Below, in pieces: positions 26,845-33,776 of a stretch of 64,000 nucleotides of DNA. The stretch is from NCBI RefSeq assembly GCF_004798935.1, contig NZ_RAHT01000001.1, positions 682,001-746,000 on the forward strand, written 5' to 3'. The position numbers and the translations under genes were made by a program. The notes beneath the pieces are model-generated. The model made no database searches. It was not told the origin of the DNA and saw nothing but the letters and a program-made list of their open reading frames with translations. The DNA comes from Ningiella ruwaisensis. GTDB taxonomy: Bacteria; Pseudomonadota; Gammaproteobacteria; Enterobacterales; Alteromonadaceae. Positions within the stretch are counted from its first letter, which is position 1, and each line of letters starts with the position of its first letter.

Positions 26845-28296
26845 TTAGAATCCTAAGGATGCAAAGAGTGCATTGCCCGTTTGTTGAAGACTGGCCACTG
26901 TTGAATCTAAATTCAGATATCGCGCTCTAAGTGTGGCTTCATAGGTTTCCATGCGCTGTTCAAAACGTTCTCGATCGGTCTCAAGGACACTTTGTTGATC
27001 TTTGATCGTATCTTCTCTGGAAGAAAGCAAACCAGAACCCTGGGTATACTCTTCGGTAAAGGCGAGGATGCGCGACGCGATGCCTGTTTCGCCACTAAAT
27101 AATTTTGATACATCATCAAAGTTGTCATTGAGTGCGTTGGTCAATCGCTCACTGCCTGAACCTAAACCAAAATCATTGCTGCCTATCTCAAGCTTACCGT
27201 CAGCGGTCAATTCAATTCCAAGCGCAAACAATCCGCCAATTTCAGACCCACTTACGCTTGAACCAAGAATGCTGGCAAGTCCTGAACGAATACCTCTTAC
27301 CATGGAGTCACCGGCTAATGCGCCATCTTCGGCATCTTCCGTCAACCCGTATTTTGTTAGCTCATCGAGTTCGTCAACAAGACTGTTGAACTTTTCAACA
27401 AAGGAATCAATGGTTTCGCGCAGTCCTTCCTGATCAAAACCGATGGTAAGTTGCGAAGCAATAGGGTCACCATTGGAATCTTTATCAGAAATGCTTTTCA
27501 CATCAAAACGGACGCTTTGAATGGTATTCTCAAATTTATTCGTGTCGCTTTGCACTTGAATACCGTCAACATAAGCGATCGCATTTTGTGCATTTTCTAC
27601 TGCACTTAAATAGCTTGCCGTCTCTGATGAATCTGTTGTTGCTACACGATTAAGTTCGGCTGCATTGTTGGTGTTAACAATGCTTAAATCATTACCTTCT
27701 CCGGTAATATCAGAGGTAAATACTAAGCGAGCGCCGCCGTCGGCAGTACCGGTATTGATAATGTTAGCCGATATGCCAAAATTGTTTTCGTCGCTGTTGA
27801 TTTGCTCTCTTAATTCGGCAAGCGTCGTTCCAGCCGCTACGGTGATAGTAAATTCATCTCCCGTATTGCCAATCTTGAAGGTTAAATCGGCAGTGCCAGC
27901 GCTTAGCACCACATCATCGGAAGAAGTAAATCCGCCGTCTATTGCGCTGGCTGTTTCAATACGACTGCCGCGTGCAAGTTGCTCAACAGCGATATCGTAG
28001 GTCCCAGGCAAAGACGAATTGCTTGGCGTGGCGCTGAAAGGTTCATTGCTTTCAGAGGGATTTTCTATGGTCGGCTCTCGACCGCTTAGATTATCCGAAA
28101 GCTGGAGCTCTTTAATGATATCTTCAAACTCGGAAAGTTTTGATTTAACTTTTCCAATTGCTGAGATTTCTTCATCAAGTGCTTCCTCTCGAGCATTAAA
28201 TCGCGCTTGCTTTGGGGAGCGTTCCGCTGCCAAAAGCTGGCGTACCAAAGACTCAAGATCTAATCCTGAACCTACACCAAGGGATTGAATGCTCAT
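26845..28296 (-). CDS. fliD: FliD, filament cap protein
   Basis: 483 residues. The N-terminus (MSIQSLGVGSGLDLESLVRQLL) and a C-terminal coiled coil (ERFEQRMETYEATLRARY, then LDSTVASLQQTGNALFASLGF) are the conserved FliD_N and FliD_C ends that polymerise into the filament cap; the middle, with many Thr, Asn and Ser, is the variable exposed part. FliD directs insertion of flagellin at the filament tip. Preceded by a 55-bp gap from flaG that contains a perfect hairpin. Confidence 0.97.
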   Translation of the reverse strand: MSIQSLGVGSGLDLESLVRQLLAAERSPKQARFNAREEALDEEISAIGKVKSKLSEFEDIIKELQLSDNLSGREPTIENPSESNEPFSATPSNSSLPGTYDIAVEQLARGSRIETASAIDGGFTSSDDVVLSAGTADLTFKIGNTGDEFTITVAAGTTLAELREQINSDENNFGISANIINTGTADGGARLVFTSDITGEGNDLSIVNTNNAAELNRVATTDSSETASYLSAVENAQNAIAYVDGIQVQSDTNKFENTIQSVRFDVKSISDKDSNGDPIASQLTIGFDQEGLRETIDSFVEKFNSLVDELDELTKYGLTEDAEDGALAGDSMVRGIRSGLASILGSSVSGSEIGGLFALGIELTADGKLEIGSNDFGLGSGSERLTNALNDNFDDVSKLFSGETGIASRILAFTEEYTQGSGLLSSREDTIKDQQSVLETDRERFEQRMETYEATLRARYLNLDSTVASLQQTGNALFASLGF

Positions 28297-28320
28297 AATT
28301 TACCTCATGTCTATACCGTA

Positions 28321-28344
28321 GTTATGCCACAAGCCTGGCATAAC
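28321..28344 (-). other. intercistronic hairpin between flaG and fliD
   Basis: GTTATGCC-N8-GGCATAAC, a perfect 8-bp stem without a T tract, in the 55-bp gap between the flaG stop and the fliD start. It is not a rho-independent terminator; it could mark mRNA processing or stability differences between the two cistrons. Inference only. Confidence 0.5.
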
Positions 28345-28351
28345 CGTGTAT

Positions 28352-28858
28352 TTAAGCCTGCCTGTCGATTAACACTCCTATTGGTTTGCTAACCTCAGAC
28401 TCTAGTTCTTTGATACGTTCGGCAAAATTTAACACCTCTTCGGAAGGTATTTGCCGGATCACTTCGCCGCTTTGCCGATCTTTAACAGTCACTACCTGTC
28501 GATCAGTTGCATCATCAACACTAAATGACAAAGCAGTAGAAGCACTTTGCATAAAACTGTTGATGCTATCTAAAGTAGCCGCGAAATTAAGACTTTCCTC
28601 TCCTTTGTTAGTATCGGCGGTAAGTCCCGTATTCTTTAGCTTTTTTTGCTCATCAGTGCGTGTGTTTTCCGCATTTGATGATGCTGTTTTATCCAGATTT
28701 CTCACCTGCTGCATCACAACAGGATTATCACTTTTTGCGAATTGGCTCGCTCCTGAAGCTGTACCAATCAAGTTATTGCTAGTGAATGATTTTTCTGTCA
28801 AGACACTAGCAGCGTCCCTTGCAATATTTTGACCAATTTGTGAATTTATATTGTCCAT
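28352..28858 (-). CDS. flaG: FlaG family protein
   Basis: 168 residues; the C-terminal 85 or so form the FlaG domain, with LSFSVDDATDRQVVTVKDRQ, then SGEVIRQIPSEEVLNFAERI and the ending GVLIDRQA. The N-terminal half is Asn/Ser/Thr-rich and unstructured-looking. FlaG affects filament length in Vibrio and Pseudomonas. It follows flagellin A through a leaky terminator and leads the flaG-fliD-fliS-fliT series. AGGAG sits 6 nt before the ATG. Confidence 0.93.
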   Translation of the reverse strand: MDNINSQIGQNIARDAASVLTEKSFTSNNLIGTASGASQFAKSDNPVVMQQVRNLDKTASSNAENTRTDEQKKLKNTGLTADTNKGEESLNFAATLDSINSFMQSASTALSFSVDDATDRQVVTVKDRQSGEVIRQIPSEEVLNFAERIKELESEVSKPIGVLIDRQA

Positions 28859-28873
28859 AATCTACTCCTATTT

Positions 28874-28914
28874 AAAAAGGAAGAGCGGTTGCACCGATTT
28901 TGCTGGTGAACCGC
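28874..28914 (-). terminator. terminator-like hairpin between flagellin A and flaG
   Basis: In the minus direction GCGGTT-CACC pairs with GGTG-C-AACCGC around a 9-nt loop, followed by TCTTCCTTTTT. A second hairpin (CGCCCGTT at 28912-28919 with AACGGGCG at 28933-28940) shares bases with it, so the two are mutually exclusive. The site lies only 15 bp before the flaG start and would reduce flagellin transcription into flaG-fliD. Confidence 0.65.
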
Positions 28915-29007
28915 CCGTTCAACGCAACTTTTAACGGGCGATTGCATCCATTCCTGCGTTTGCAATCAAAGGGCTATTGATTCATCAACAGCTCACCCAG
29001 TTTGAAC

Positions 29008-29826
29008 TTATCCAAGCAAGGCTAATGCAGCCTGAGGCGTTTGACGCGCCTGAGTTAAAACCGAAATGGATGCCTGCTGTAGGATCTGGTTTTGAGTCAG
29101 GTTTGCCGTTTCTTTTGCAAAGTCCGTATCCATAATTTGACTGCGCGCAGCACTTACGTTTTCAGCTACGTTGCTCAAGTTACGAATGGTTGACTGGAAG
29201 CGGTTGGCTAAAGCCCCTAAATCAGCTCGTTGTGCACCCACCGTAGAAAGCGCATTGTCGATTAAACTTAAGGCTGAACCTGCGCTTCCGGCGCTAGCTA
29301 CCGTCAGACTATCGATGCTTAAGCCGGCTGCATCAAAGTCTGTACCGATAGCAACATCAATATTTTGACCACTGTTTGCACCCACTAAAAAGCTGGCATC
29401 TAAGGTTCCGTCCAGCAAACTAGTTCCGTTAAATTCAGTTGAATCAGCGATGCGTGTAATTTCGGTTTTAAGTGCTGATACTTCTTTTTGAAGTGCCAGG
29501 CGATCCTCTGCTGAGTTAATGCCATTCTGCGACTGTACCGCAAGTTGGCGAATACGCTGAAGCGCATTTGTAGTTTCACCGAGGGCACCTTCAGCGGTTT
29601 GCGTGATAGAAATGCCATCGTTTGCATTGCGTACGGCCTGATTTAAACCGTTAATTTGCGCAGTCATACGATCGGAAATTTGTAAACCCGCTGCATCATC
29701 AGATGCACGGTTTATGCGTTGCCCTGAAGACAATCGCTCAAAAGACGTATTAAGTGCGTTAGAAGAACTAAACAATTGGCGCTGCGCGTTCATTGCTCCA
29801 ATGTTCGTATTGACGAATAATGACAT
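29008..29826 (-). CDS. flagellin A
   Basis: 272 residues from the chosen start ([19 protein letters not shown]). A longer frame reaching 29865 is rejected because GGAGGTAGT lies directly before the 29826 ATG and flagellins begin this way. Conserved D0/D1 ends: [20 protein letters not shown] near the N-terminus and [20 protein letters not shown] near the C-terminus; the central surface domain is very short, giving a compact flagellin. First of three paralogues; a strong sigma-28 promoter lies 172 bp upstream. Candidate substrate of the Maf glycosyltransferase. Confidence 0.97.
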   Translation of the reverse strand: MSLFVNTNIGAMNAQRQLFSSSNALNTSFERLSSGQRINRASDDAAGLQISDRMTAQINGLNQAVRNANDGISITQTAEGALGETTNALQRIRQLAVQSQNGINSAEDRLALQKEVSALKTEITRIADSTEFNGTSLLDGTLDASFLVGANSGQNIDVAIGTDFDAAGLSIDSLTVASAGSAGSALSLIDNALSTVGAQRADLGALANRFQSTIRNLSNVAENVSAARSQIMDTDFAKETANLTQNQILQQASISVLTQARQTPQAALALLG

Positions 29827-29997
29827 ACTACCTCCAAAAGCCAGCGTTGCGTGAACGTTAAACATGGCAGTCCACTGGCTACTTTTTTATTTGTTAATGT
29901 CGGGTCACTACTCCGGCATCAACGACCTCTTTTAATAATGCAATCATTGCTTGTTTTTATAAGCGTAAATTTGAAATGCATTACCTCTCAACTAAGG

Positions 29998-30024
29998 GTA
30001 TCGACCGCCTCTTAAAAATCTTTA
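29998..30024 (-). promoter_or_regulatory. sigma-28 promoter of flagellin A
   Basis: In the minus direction: TAAAGATT, an 11-bp spacer, then GTCGATAC. This matches the enterobacterial FliA consensus TAAAGTTT-N11-GCCGATAA closely in sequence and exactly in spacing. Predicted leader of about 165 nt before flagellin A. Confidence 0.82.
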
Positions 30025-30066
30025 GCACTTTTTTAAAAAAATTTTGATCACGATCTCTCAAGAATA

Positions 30067-30083
30067 TTGGCACGCATTCTGCT
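30067..30083 (+). promoter_or_regulatory. sigma-54-like promoter facing away from flagellin A
   Basis: TTGGCACGCATTCTGCT on the plus strand has the full TTGGCACG -24 element and GC at -12 with correct spacing. It points away from flagellin A, into the intergenic region and then antisense to the 3' end of flagellin B; no plus-strand gene lies downstream. Only an 18-codon frame starts at 30099. Confidence 0.5.
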
Positions 30084-30242
30084 TTTAAATTCAGTAATGT
30101 TGAAAGACGTGTTTAAACAGCGCTATGGAAGGCGTAAAAGCAGTATCGAATAATTATTTGAATAGTTAGTCGAATAAAAATAGGGACGTGATAGGACACT
30201 ATCAGCTGTTTTCAGGCGCATTTGCTTTAGTACGACAAGTAC

Positions 30243-30273
30243 AAAAAAGGCCGAGCCATGGGGCGGCTCGGCC
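30243..30273 (-). terminator. rho-independent terminator downstream of flagellin B
   Basis: GGCCGAGCC-N7-GGCTCGGCC, a perfect 9-bp GC-rich stem followed in the minus direction by TTTTTTG. It would end transcripts from flagellin B, but lies about 350 bp after its stop codon, implying a long 3' untranslated region. Confidence 0.85.
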
Positions 30274-30307
30274 AAGTTGCTCACGTTAGGAGTTGGAGCA
30301 AACTCTT

Positions 30308-30390
30308 TTAGTCGACTGGCAGGATTGTAGAACGTAAGTACTGGCCTCTCAACCTAACTTCTACACTCTCAGTCTTGTTAGTCGACGTTT
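30308..30390 (-). repeat. relic of a flagellin leader (no gene attached)
   Basis: Three short blocks of the flagellin C leader recur here: CTACACTCTCAGTC (30361-30374; leader copy 33134-33147), ATTGTAGAAC (30324-30333; 33193-33202) and GTACTGGC (30338-30345; 33234-33241), all on the same strand. The block order is permuted, with B then A here and A then B in the leader, as if parts of two tandem leaders remain. TTAGTCGAC also occurs twice (30308-30316, 30378-30386). I read it as a leftover of a deleted flagellin copy. Confidence 0.55.
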
Positions 30391-30620
30391 TACCTCTATC
30401 GTTATTGCTATTAGTTTGAACTGCATTCGCAAGCCTTTATTAGGCATGCATTGTATTGAACAAGCGAAGAATAAAAGCTGCCGTCCATGGCATCGAGAGG
30501 GCCTCTCAAGCCTTCAAACCTTTACACTACTAACTCGTCAGTTGCTTAACGCTCATCATTGATGAAACGCCAATTTATTGTCATTGTTTGAGATATGTTT
30601 TTTCAATTAGCCTTGTACCG

Positions 30621-31451
30621 TTATCCCTGCAAGAGTGACAAAGCAGCCTGCGGACGCTGATTTGCCTGAGACAAAATCGTCGTACTTGCCTGTTGAATAA
30701 TCTGCAAGCGGGTTAAATTTGCCGTTTCGGTGGCAAAGTCGGTATCTTTAATACGAGATCTTGCCGCTGATACGTTTTCAGAAATGTTCGATAAATTACG
30801 GATCGTCGACTGGAATCTGTTTTGAATAGCACCAAGATCTGCCCGTTTACCGTTAATTGCTTCAATGGCTTGGTCTATTCTTACTAAAGAAGCTGAGGCT
30901 TCCCCGGGTGTCGCAACCGTTAAGTCAAAGCCTGGAAATAATCCGCTCGTACCATAGCCGCCAGCTCGTTCTACGTTTACACTGATGGTTTGGCCAGCAT
31001 TAGCCCCTACCAGGAACTTGGATGAAAAATCCCCTTTTAATACATCTACCCCGGCGAACTGAGTGGTTGCGGCGATTCGACTAATTTCTACCTTCAGCGC
31101 CGATACTTCTTTTTGAAGTGCCAGTCTGTCTTCGGCTGAATTTATACCGTTTTGAGACTGAATTGCCAGAGTTCTCACGCGTTGAAGGGCATTGGTAATT
31201 TCTTGCATGGCGCCTTCAATGGTTTGCGCAAGCGAGATGCCGTCGTTGGCATTACGCACTGCCTGATCCAAACCTTGAATTTGCGATGTCATGCGATCAG
31301 ATATTTGAAGGCCCGCAGCATCATCTTTTGCGCTATTGATTCGCAAACCTGATGATAAGCGTTCAAATGCTGTATTTAGATTAGTGGTTGTATCATTTAA
31401 ATAGCGTCTGGCATTTAATGACGAAATATTAGTATTTACAAACAATGACAT
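30621..31451 (-). CDS. flagellin B (divergent paralogue)
   Basis: 276 residues. Same D0/D1 architecture as flagellins A and C ([40 protein letters not shown]) but the most divergent of the three: NARRYLNDTTTNLN near the start, a longer central insert with ERAGGYGTSGLFPGFD, and the ending SLLQG instead of LLG. This suggests a specialised minor flagellin. AGGAG lies 5-9 nt before the start. No close sigma-28 site is visible; the nearest candidate is more than 650 bp upstream. Confidence 0.96.
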   Translation of the reverse strand: MSLFVNTNISSLNARRYLNDTTTNLNTAFERLSSGLRINSAKDDAAGLQISDRMTSQIQGLDQAVRNANDGISLAQTIEGAMQEITNALQRVRTLAIQSQNGINSAEDRLALQKEVSALKVEISRIAATTQFAGVDVLKGDFSSKFLVGANAGQTISVNVERAGGYGTSGLFPGFDLTVATPGEASASLVRIDQAIEAINGKRADLGAIQNRFQSTIRNLSNISENVSAARSRIKDTDFATETANLTRLQIIQQASTTILSQANQRPQAALSLLQG

Positions 31452-31517
31452 AATAGTCTCCTAACGATTTTTAAAAGGCTACTCGTAATTATTATTTTTG
31501 TGAGTAACTTATATTTT

Positions 31518-31534
31518 TTGGCACGTTACGTGCT
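31518..31534 (+). promoter_or_regulatory. sigma-54-like promoter facing away from flagellin B
   Basis: TTGGCACGTTACGTGCT on the plus strand keeps GG and GC 10 bp apart with a perfect TTGGCACG. It lies 67 bp upstream of flagellin B but points the opposite way. GCACGT-T-ACGTGC within it is also a palindrome, so it could instead be a protein-binding site. Confidence 0.45.
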
Positions 31535-31638
31535 TATTTATATGCGAAGCAAGTCGTTAATAATGCTTGCTTTGATTTATCGAATGTTCACTACAATCGA
31601 TAAAGCATATAAGCTGTAATAGAGCGTTTCGCTCTTTG

Positions 31639-31703
31639 CTGACGGCAGGTATGGTGTTCCAGACCTCATACCTCTCACTACCTCCTGGCATCATTCCTGT
31701 CAG
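31639..31703 (-). ncRNA. structured segment carrying GGAGGTAGT motif, in flagellin B leader region
   Basis: In the minus direction CTGACAGG pairs with CCT-GCC-GTCAG around a loop region that contains GAATGATGCCAGGAGGTAGT (within 31677-31697). The same 21-nt motif, with one difference, occurs in the flagellin C 3' untranslated hairpin. GGAGGTAGT is also the flagellin A ribosome binding site. No start codon follows here (GGAGGTAGTGAG). Possible regulatory RNA or mRNA-leader element; not a known family to me. Confidence 0.4.
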
Positions 31704-32105
31704 TCGGCAGTCCAGCGAGATATGCGTCTTTTCATATACCTACCGGTCATCTATTCTTTTGTGTGAAGTTGGTTAAGCAAAATGCTTGCGTAATGTCTTA
31801 TGTGAAAGGAAGCTAAGCTCAAATAAAGCCCCTGTCGTGCTCATAACTAAGCATAGTAGTTTCACTTGTTTAACGCTTTTGTGTAAGTGCATTCTTAAAT
31901 TTTGATGACACTCATGTGGCAGCGTCATTTGACATGTCGCTTACCGCTCCTAACGCTTTAGACTGGTTACTAACCAATCGCCATTTTGATGTTCTCTGGA
32001 GTGTGAGACTCTCTTTTCAATCAATCAAAATGACTTTCAACACAAACATGTGCTAAATGCAGAGTCTTATTAAGTTGTTGCTTTGTTTCGCCCTGCTTAA
32101 ACTAG

Positions 32106-32133
32106 TTATCGTCAGCGCGCGTAAAAACCTTTA
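32106..32133 (-). promoter_or_regulatory. weak sigma-28-like site between flagellins C and B
   Basis: Minus strand: TAAAGGTT, 12-bp spacer, GACGATAA. Sequence resembles a FliA promoter but the spacer is 1 bp too long and one key C is A. If used it would give flagellin B a leader of about 650 nt or a separate small RNA. Confidence 0.35.
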
Positions 32134-32153
32134 GAAAAAATCTAAAAAAGATG

Positions 32154-32192
32154 AAAAAAGAAAGGAAATAAGCGGCCAGGCATTGCCTGGCC
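32154..32192 (-). terminator. terminator of flagellin C
   Basis: GGCCAGGC-ATT-GCCTGGCC hairpin (32174-32192), followed in the minus direction by GCTTATTTCCTTTCTTTTTT. The stem is perfect, but the strong T tract begins about 10 nt past it. It lies 114 bp after the flagellin C stop. Confidence 0.65.
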
Positions 32193-32227
32193 AGTCGCTC
32201 GATTAAAGAGTGAGCGTGCTCTTAAGA

Positions 32228-32280
32228 CTGTTTGGCTTGTGAAAACAAGTTACTACCTCCTGGCTTCATTCCCCAAACAG
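32228..32280 (-). other. flagellin C 3'-UTR hairpin with GGAGGTAGT in its loop
   Basis: CTGTTTGG (32228-32235) pairs with CCAAACAG (32273-32280). Inside, CTTGT and ACAAG form a second small hairpin, leaving GAATGAAGCCAGGAGGTAGT (within 32252-32272, minus sense) exposed. The motif repeats at 31677-31697 and its core equals the flagellin A ribosome-binding region. It lies 25 bp after the flagellin C stop. Confidence 0.5.
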
Positions 32281-32305
32281 AAGGGTCATGTTACTGGGTA
32301 AAATA

Positions 32306-33124
32306 TTAACCCAGTAACTGTAGTGCTGCCTGTGGACGCTGATTCGCCTGAGACAAGATAGTTGTGCTAGCTTGTTGAAGAATCTGCTGTTGCGTCAGGT
32401 TAGCTGTTTCTTTCGCAAAATCAGTGTCTAAAATTTGTGAACGTGCACCAGACACATTCTCAGAGATGTTAGACAAGTTACGAATAGTTGACTGGAAGCG
32501 GTTAGTTAAAGCACCAAGGTCTGCACGCTGGGCACCTACCGCTGAAATTGCTGTATCTAGTGTGGCCAGTGCCGCTGAAGCGCCTGCTTGGCTAGAAACA
32601 GACAAAGCATCAATACCAAGACCAGCTGCGTCAAAATCATCACCGATAGTGACTGAAATTGTTTGACCTGCATTCGCACCCACCAAGAAACTTGCGTCCA
32701 AAGTACCGTCAAGAATGTTAGTTTTATTGAATTGCGTAGTATCAGCGATACGGGTAATTTCAGTTCTAAGCGCTGAAACTTCTTTTTGAAGTGCCAAACG
32801 ATCGTCAGCTGAGTTAATCCCGTTTTGTGATTGAACAGCAAGCTGGCGAATACGCTGTAATGCGTTAGTGGTTTCACCAAGTGCACCTTCCGCAGTTTGC
32901 GCTAGAGAAATAGCGTCGTTTGCGTTGTTTACTGCCTGGTTTAAGCCATTGATTTGAGTAGTCATACGATCTGTAATTTGAAGACCGGCAGCATCGTCAG
33001 ACGCACGGTTAATTCTCATACCAGAAGATAAACGCTCAAAAGACGTGTTTAATGAATTACTTGAATTGAATAACTGACGTTGTGCGTTTAAGCTTGAAAC
33101 GTTAGTATTTACGAACATAGACAT
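32306..33124 (-). CDS. flagellin C
   Basis: 272 residues ([20 protein letters not shown]), very similar to flagellin A throughout, including the ending QAALQLLG. Conserved D0/D1 helices ([40 protein letters not shown]) and a minimal central domain. A sigma-28 promoter lies about 130 bp upstream and the codon choice looks more regular than in its paralogues, so this is likely the major flagellin; that last point is inference. Ribosome site GGAGAG before the ATG. Confidence 0.97.
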   Translation of the reverse strand: MSMFVNTNVSSLNAQRQLFNSSNSLNTSFERLSSGMRINRASDDAAGLQITDRMTTQINGLNQAVNNANDAISLAQTAEGALGETTNALQRIRQLAVQSQNGINSADDRLALQKEVSALRTEITRIADTTQFNKTNILDGTLDASFLVGANAGQTISVTIGDDFDAAGLGIDALSVSSQAGASAALATLDTAISAVGAQRADLGALTNRFQSTIRNLSNISENVSGARSQILDTDFAKETANLTQQQILQQASTTILSQANQRPQAALQLLG

Positions 33125-33254
33125 AAGTCTCTCCTACACTCTCAGTCCAGCGCTTGCTGGCAGCCGGACGAACTCCGGTGATTTATTTACAAATTGTAGA
33201 ACATCACTTTTCAAGTCGTTTTGAAAAGCATATGTACTGGCTCTCTCGAAAACT

Positions 33255-33281
33255 TTATCGACAATACAAAAATTCCCTTTA
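33255..33281 (-). promoter_or_regulatory. sigma-28 promoter of flagellin C
   Basis: Minus strand: TAAAGGGA, 11-bp spacer, GTCGATAA. Exact spacing and nearly consensus -10 for FliA. Predicted leader of about 125 nt with hairpin CCGGAGTTCGTCCGG-like structure near 33164-33178. Confidence 0.8.
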
Positions 33282-33302
33282 ATCTAAATTTGAAAAAAAT
33301 CA

Positions 33303-33331
33303 CAAAAAGCGGCAAAAAATTGCCGCTTTTA
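33303..33331 (-). terminator. terminator isolating flagellin C from upstream transcription
   Basis: AAAAGCGGCAA-AAAA-TTGCCGCTTTT, an 11-bp perfect stem with T residues on the minus side (TTTTTGTG) and, less strongly, on the plus side. It lies just ahead of the flagellin C promoter and would block read-through from flgKL. Confidence 0.75.
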
Positions 33332-33504
33332 AAAAATGAACTGAGCTGAGCAATAGGTAAAACAAGGATTTGGTCGGGAAAAAACCACTTTTTAAGCTTT
33401 TAAAATAATTTTAAATAAATTTTTTAAAGTGACTTTCAAGATTGAGATTAGCGGCATATTGCATTAATGTTTGAATTAAATTTTTCAAGGCTAGGTTGTC
33501 TTGT

Positions 33505-33762
33505 ATGCCTTTTTCTGAGAAAGAAAAATCAGCATTACTATCCGTTAAAGGAGTAGGCGAGACGGTTATCAAACGGTTTGAAGAGGTAGGTATTGATTCT
33601 CTAGATAAGCTTGCTCGTTTTGAAGCAGCAGAAGTTGCTGATTTGGTTGCATCAATGCTGCACTCACGATGCTGGAAAAACACCAAAGCGCTGGAGGCTG
33701 TGCAGGCTGCAATAGATAAAGCACGCTTTTGCAGCCAGCAAAAGCGTATGGAAAATATCTAA
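33505..33762 (+). CDS. small helix-hairpin-helix protein
   Basis: About 85 residues. LLSVKGVGETVIKRFEEVGI is a helix-hairpin-helix motif of the kind that binds DNA nonspecifically; DSLDKLARFEAAEVADLVASML forms a second such unit, and the C-terminus contains CWKNTKALEAVQAAI. Start taken at the ATG at 33505 (AGG 9 nt upstream) rather than a TTG 9 bp earlier. It lies alone on the plus strand between flagellin C and flgL, convergent with flgL with only 14 bp between the stops. Function unknown. Confidence 0.75.
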   Translation: MPFSEKEKSALLSVKGVGETVIKRFEEVGIDSLDKLARFEAAEVADLVASMLHSRCWKNTKALEAVQAAIDKARFCSQQKRMENI

Positions 33763-33776
33763 ATTGCTGCTATATA

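Larger units (their letters stand above)
29827..30620. other. long intergenic region between flagellins A and B
   Basis: A 794-bp stretch without a convincing gene. It holds the flagellin A leader and sigma-28 promoter, a plus-strand sigma-54-like element (30067-30083), a strong minus-direction terminator (30243-30273) and a leader-like relic (30308-30390). From 30391 to 30620, directly after the flagellin B stop, I see AT-rich sequence with no clear structure. Confidence 0.7.
31452..32305. other. long structured intergenic region between flagellins B and C
   Basis: 854 bp without a gene. Contents: a plus-strand sigma-54-like element (31518-31534); a hairpin AAGCAAG/CTTGCTT (around 31551-31576); a folded segment with the flagellin-3'-UTR motif (31639-31703); a weak sigma-28-like site (32106-32133); the flagellin C terminator (32154-32192) and 3'-UTR hairpin (32228-32280). 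Between about 31760 and 32100 I see nothing that I can name. Confidence 0.7.
33125..33504. other. intergenic region upstream of flagellin C
   Basis: 380 bp holding the flagellin C leader, its sigma-28 promoter (33255-33281) and the terminator at 33303-33331. From 33340 to 33500 the DNA is very AT-rich and probably contains the promoter of the plus-strand HhH gene; TTGAGA and TTAATG boxes are present but not convincing. Confidence 0.6.

Noticed and set aside
33411-33686. Minus-strand open frame of 91 codons opposite the HhH gene
   Set aside because: It is antisense to a gene with a recognisable HhH motif, and its own sequence resembles nothing.
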